NCBI GenBank assembly: GCA_964591175.1
Contig: CAZQAF010000004.1
Span: 30,910-94,909 of the forward strand
Source: UBA11574 sp964591175
Lineage (GTDB): Bacteria > Desulfobacterota > Desulfobacteria > Desulfobacterales > UBA11574
Reading direction: 5' to 3'
Length of the DNA: 64,000 bases
Shown: positions 60,835 to 64,000 of the stretch, one piece after another
How the letters are laid out: every line of letters begins with the position of its first letter
How positions within the stretch are numbered: the first letter of the stretch is position 1
The notes under the pieces: generated by a model
The model's input: only the letters and a program-made list of their open reading frames with translations
Told to the model about the DNA's origin: nothing
The model's database searches: none
Translations under genes and position numbers: made by a program

Positions 60835-61428
60835 TTAACGGCCATTCTTCTCCCATCGATATACTCGATGCGGCGGTATGTTAAAAAGCTCCACCTCCAT
60901 CTTTCCTTGTCCGAGGATGGGCCGGCACAGATAGGCGACACGGCTGCTTACCTGGTATGCTACAAAGCGTCCCCCCGGCGCGAGCACCGAGGAGATCGTC
61001 TCAATGATCCGAGATCCTGAAGCCTGGCTCATGGTGGAAAATGGAATACCGGAAATCAGGACCTCCGGGGGGTCTATCCCGTAAATCGAGAGGATTTGCA
61101 TCAAACCGTCAGCGTCACCAAGATGAGTGATAAGTCGATCGTCTTCGATACGGTTTACCAAGCTGTGTAAATGTGGATTTTTTTCGATGCTCAAGAGTTT
61201 AGAGCGCGGTGTCATTGCTTTCAGTATCGCACGGGTTGTGCGTCCCGTGCCGGGCCCCAGCTCTACTATGGTCTTGGCAGAACCGATCCCTGCACTTTCC
61301 ACAATGCGGAACTCAAGGAAACGGGAACTTGAGATGACCGATCCGATTTGACGAGGGTGTTTAAGAAATTCTTGAAACAAGGCCAATCGGCCATCTATTA
61401 GGGCATCAAGGGTTTTTTGTTTTAACAT
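60835..61428 (-). CDS. Phospholipid N-methyltransferase-like enzyme
   Basis: 197 aa, SAM-dependent. Core loop VELGPGTGRTTRAIL, then LLSIEKNPHL, GDADGLM, and ISGIPFSTMS (the PF motif common to rRNA adenine dimethylases and PmtA-type phosphatidylethanolamine methyltransferases). The N terminus LFQEFLKHPRQIGSVISSS is typical of PmtA-like enzymes (KHPRQVGAVVPSS type). Likely methylates phospholipids or a similar substrate. Its ATG 61428 sits just after tandem palindromes that overlap the ribosome site. Confidence 0.8.
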   Translation of the reverse strand: MLKQKTLDALIDGRLALFQEFLKHPRQIGSVISSSRFLEFRIVESAGIGSAKTIVELGPGTGRTTRAILKAMTPRSKLLSIEKNPHLHSLVNRIEDDRLITHLGDADGLMQILSIYGIDPPEVLISGIPFSTMSQASGSRIIETISSVLAPGGRFVAYQVSSRVAYLCRPILGQGKMEVELFNIPPHRVYRWEKNGR

Positions 61429-61430
61429 TC

Positions 61431-61459
61431 GCTGGACTCCAGCCGAATCTGCAGATTCG
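61431..61459 (-). promoter_or_regulatory. Tandem palindromes over the ribosome site of the methyltransferase
   Basis: CGAATCTGCAGATTCG (16-bp perfect palindrome) next to GCTGGAGTCCAGC, immediately before the ATG on the minus strand. The GGAG ribosome site lies in the loop or arm of the second one. They could block or control translation, or end the transcript of the IHF-like gene upstream. No T-run. Confidence 0.45.
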
Positions 61460-61478
61460 CCGTCAATTGACTATAAGA

Positions 61479-61763
61479 CTATTGCCCATTTATCCTGTCT
61501 CTCAATTTACCGGAACATTTAAACGTTACAACCTTCCTTGGTTCCAGCATCAAATCTTCACCGGTAGCCGGATTTCGGCCTTTACGTTCATTCTTTTCCT
61601 TAACGCAGAATTTACCGAATCCTGAGATCATAACATCTTCTTCGGATGCCAGTGTGCTTTTGATAATTTCGAGGAAGGTTTCTACAATTTCTGATGATTT
61701 GTTTTTAGAGAAACCGGTCTGATTCTGGACTGACTCTACGATCTGAATTTTGGTAAGTGTCAT
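61479..61763 (-). CDS. Histone-like IHF/HU family protein
   Basis: 94 aa, ATG 61763 behind AAGGAGCC; a frame to 61808 adds residues unlike the family. Contains the signature GFGKFCVKEKNERKGRNPATGE with the beta-arm Pro, followed by LEPRKVVTFKCSGKLRDRI. Closest in style to IHF alpha (94-99 aa). A DNA-bending protein that could also help the sigma-54 promoters in the window. Upstream of the phospholipid methyltransferase on the same strand, 50 bp apart. Confidence 0.88.
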   Translation of the reverse strand: MTLTKIQIVESVQNQTGFSKNKSSEIVETFLEIIKSTLASEEDVMISGFGKFCVKEKNERKGRNPATGEDLMLEPRKVVTFKCSGKLRDRINGQ

Positions 61764-62088
61764 GAATAAGAGGCTCCTTATTGAATAATAGGTTGTAATT
61801 ATAAACAATCTATCTCAGTTAAAACTGCGAATGTCAAGAAAAAGGCTAATAATGTTGCTTTGCAGGTCTTAACCGCAGCATATTTTTTGATGATATCTGT
61901 ATTACCCCTAAACTGAGCGATTGCCGCGATTTGCCCGCTTCTGGCTGTGTTGCCGTATATATACGGAAGTCGTTTTGGATAACGTAAAGATAACCGAGAT
62001 CACAAAGACTTTGACAAACTGAATTTTAACGGATTATATTTTTTAATATACGATTATTTGATGGCTTTAAGGAAATAATAAACAGATT

Positions 62089-62559
62089 ATGATAAAACTT
62101 ACTTCAGATCAATTTATTTTTGTATTGCCCCTTGCCTCTGAATGGGCCGCGGCAAAAGAAAAGGTCGTTTTAAAAAATGGTGTTCCGCTGTCAAATTCAC
62201 AAATGAATGATGCTAAGCGTGCCGGGGTAATACATCCTGAAAAGGTAAGAATATTCAAGGTTCCGCAAATTCCTTTACCCAAACATCCGGTTTTGAAAGC
62301 TGCAGCAGAAGAAACTCAACTGATTACGCCGACTACCGTCGGCCTCACCGTAAGATACGGTATTTTTATTCATTCCGATTTTTCGGATGATCGCTACCTG
62401 ATGGTACATGAATTGGTCCATACCTCACAGTATGAAAAGCTTGGCGGCTTCTTGCCGTTTTTTCGGAAGTATCTATTGCAGCTCATAAATATTGGTTATC
62501 CGGAAGCCCCTATGGAACAGGAAGCAATTAAAATGGCTGAAAAAATATGTGGAAAATAA
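62089..62559 (+). CDS. Small HExxH metalloprotease-like protein
   Basis: 156 aa. Contains HELVH (His107, Glu108, His111) with a later acidic residue (Glu143 or Glu145, in PMEQEAI) placed like the third zinc ligand of gluzincins and DUF4157-like domains. No signal peptide. About 100 N-terminal residues form a compact domain unknown to me (VLPLASEWAAAKEK, RYGIFIHSDFSDDRYLM). Divergent from the IHF-like gene, with a 325-bp gap from its start that shows no repeat. Substrate unknown; may act as a scaffold rather than an enzyme. Confidence 0.65.
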   Translation: MIKLTSDQFIFVLPLASEWAAAKEKVVLKNGVPLSNSQMNDAKRAGVIHPEKVRIFKVPQIPLPKHPVLKAAAEETQLITPTTVGLTVRYGIFIHSDFSDDRYLMVHELVHTSQYEKLGGFLPFFRKYLLQLINIGYPEAPMEQEAIKMAEKICGK

Positions 62560-62813
62560 AACGCTTAATTTAAACCCCATGATGTGAATCCACTTCTAAG
62601 CATCCAGGCAGAGATCGGCGTTTTTGCGGCGATTCGAGCACTATCCGACCGGGAAAAGATTGGCAATCCTTGAAGGTAAATAAGTGGTCGAGCCATTACA
62701 AGTCTATTGCGGTGATAACAGATTGAAAATCCTTCATTCTATCAAATTTTATGAACGTTCTGCACAAGCGTTCCTATTCCCACCTTCACATATATTCTGT
62801 CGATGCCGGTCTA

Positions 62814-63983
62814 TTAAACTGTCCCGGATTTGAAGAAAATACACGAGGCAATCGTGCCAATCAGACCAACCATGCCTCCCACAAGGAAGGCCGCGGGAAT
62901 GCTGGAGATATCGGCGATGACCCCAAACAGGATCGGCCCCAACACCTGCCCGACGCTCAGAGCAGTTGTGAAAGCACCTGTAACAGATCCCATTCCGTAG
63001 ATTCTCCCCCTTTCAGTCCTGATCGCTAGAGCAGAAGCACGCGAAACGGAACTGAATGCACCCATGCTTATCGCCAGGATTACAAACATCGACATGCTGC
63101 GGGAGTAGGCGACGGCACACATGGACAAGGCGCTGCAGGAGCCTCCCAACAAAATGAGATTAACCTTCTGTGAGGGAAATTTATCGACCATCAATCCAAA
63201 CGGATACTGCATTATGGATCCGAAGAGCATGTAGACAGAAAGAACCAGACCGATATTGGCGGGGCTCATCTTTTCTGCTTTTATGGCAAGGAGCGGGAAG
63301 AATGTATTGAATCCCCACCTGTAGAATCCCCTCGTCGCCATGTAGGTCATGATGCCGATCATCGGTTTGTCCTTGAAGACCGGAAGGAGTGACTTGAAGA
63401 AGGGAACCTTCTTCAAGTCATGGTTTTTGACGGCGGAACTTTCCGGCACGAAAAAAAGCACCAGCAGCATTACCACAAGTGACATTCCTCCCATGGCATA
63501 GAAAGGAACTTTCATATTGAATCGGTCGGTGAGATATCCGCCGAGGTATGGACCGATCGCCATCCCCGCGAAAAAGGACATGAAGAATAGATTCATGTAC
63601 TTTCCCTCTTTCCCGACCGGCGTCAAATCGCCGATATAGGCCTGGGTCACCGGCGTAACCAGGACCACCGAGAATCCCTGCACGAGCCTGATAAGCGTCA
63701 AGGCCAGCGGAGATTTGGCGTAAACAAAACTGGCAGAAACGACGGTGAAGAGAGCCAAGCCGGCGATCATGAGATTTTTCCGACCGTGTCGATCCGAGTA
63801 CTGCCCTATAATTGGGGCGAATATGCTTCTCGACAAAGCGAAGCCGGCGAAGATAATTCCCAGTTGGATCCCGGTCGCCTTCATGCTCTTGGCGTACAGA
63901 GGCAGGATCGGGTCGATTATTCCGAGCCCGGCCATCGTGATGACTGTGGCGATAAATAGGGTGATGTAAATTTTTTTGTTCAT
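62814..63983 (-). CDS. Major facilitator superfamily transporter
   Basis: 389 aa, 12 membrane helices. MFS motif A in loop 2-3 (GQYSDRHGRKNLM) and the proline-rich start IIDPILPLYAKS of the drug:proton antiporter DHA1-like branch; the second half has GLMVDKFPSQKV. Likely an exporter of a small molecule, substrate unknown. CCGGAGGC precedes ATG 63983 on the minus strand, near the window end. Gap to the HExxH gene (62560-62813) holds no gene or repeat that I see. Confidence 0.85.
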   Translation of the reverse strand: MNKKIYITLFIATVITMAGLGIIDPILPLYAKSMKATGIQLGIIFAGFALSRSIFAPIIGQYSDRHGRKNLMIAGLALFTVVSASFVYAKSPLALTLIRLVQGFSVVLVTPVTQAYIGDLTPVGKEGKYMNLFFMSFFAGMAIGPYLGGYLTDRFNMKVPFYAMGGMSLVVMLLVLFFVPESSAVKNHDLKKVPFFKSLLPVFKDKPMIGIMTYMATRGFYRWGFNTFFPLLAIKAEKMSPANIGLVLSVYMLFGSIMQYPFGLMVDKFPSQKVNLILLGGSCSALSMCAVAYSRSMSMFVILAISMGAFSSVSRASALAIRTERGRIYGMGSVTGAFTTALSVGQVLGPILFGVIADISSIPAAFLVGGMVGLIGTIASCIFFKSGTV

Positions 63984-64000
63984 GTCCGGAGGCTTATAAA

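Overview
The window looks like a chromosomal contig from a sulfate-reducer-type deltaproteobacterium (Desulfobacterota, probably Desulfobacterales). This is an inference from gene content, not from a marker gene: many two-component proteins, an NtrC-type sigma-54 activator with two good sigma-54 promoters, a Desulfovibrio-like single-cluster ferredoxin, a PrkA/YeaH/SpoVR locus, NADPH-dependent FMN-reductase-like flavoproteins, and several families of structured intergenic repeats. A run of exactly 100 N (9276-9375) marks a scaffold join. I saw no rRNA, tRNA, CRISPR array, phage or intact transposase.

Layout. 1-5.6 kb: signalling block with a histidine kinase (cut by the window edge), a receiver-PAS-kinase hybrid, an NtrC-type sigma-54 activator, then a sigma-54 promoter driving a protein with two receiver domains. 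5.6-12.3 kb: repeats, a FmdB-type zinc ribbon, recD2, trmO, the assembly gap, a small unknown, a decayed methyltransferase, an M23 peptidase and a small J-domain protein. 12.3-19.7 kb: a myo-inositol-phosphate-synthase-like enzyme with a TIM-barrel isomerase, a phospholipase-A2-like protein, a lone PAS protein, a Mth938-domain protein, a giant FapA/DUF342 protein and a CBS protein. 20-24.5 kb: ferredoxin, aroC, glycosyltransferase-like protein, DUF423, flavoprotein, b-type cytochrome. 24.9-32.9 kb: a near-perfect sigma-54 promoter, a small HPr-like protein, prkA, yeaH (DUF444), spoVR and a second, divergent prkA in one tightly packed transcription unit. 33-40 kb: small proteins and repeats, a second flavoprotein, a FIST-domain protein paired with a kinase-receiver hybrid, an STN-like secreted protein, an Nramp transporter coupled to a universal stress protein. 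40.6-58 kb: a complete NADH-quinone oxidoreductase operon, nuoA to nuoN with nuoC and nuoD fused, interrupted by a CBS-domain gene after nuoA and by a 142-bp MITE-like element after nuoF, followed by a sodium/solute-type symporter. 58-64 kb: a small cytochrome c, PilZ and cNMP-PilZ proteins, a phospholipid-methyltransferase-like protein, an IHF/HU protein, a small HExxH protein and an MFS exporter.

How it fits together. The clearest physiology is respiratory: a full Complex I of the NADH-oxidising kind (NuoE, F and G with their iron-sulfur ligands). The clearest regulatory story is nitrogen/stress-type sigma-54 control: the NtrC-like protein at 2433-3860 is an obvious candidate activator for the promoters at 4302 and 24950. 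The most unusual items are the PrkA-YeaH-SpoVR-PrkA2 operon with its HPr-like leader gene, and four families of intergenic repeats. Two of those families keep stems while changing the bases in them, which points to selection on RNA or single-stranded DNA structure.
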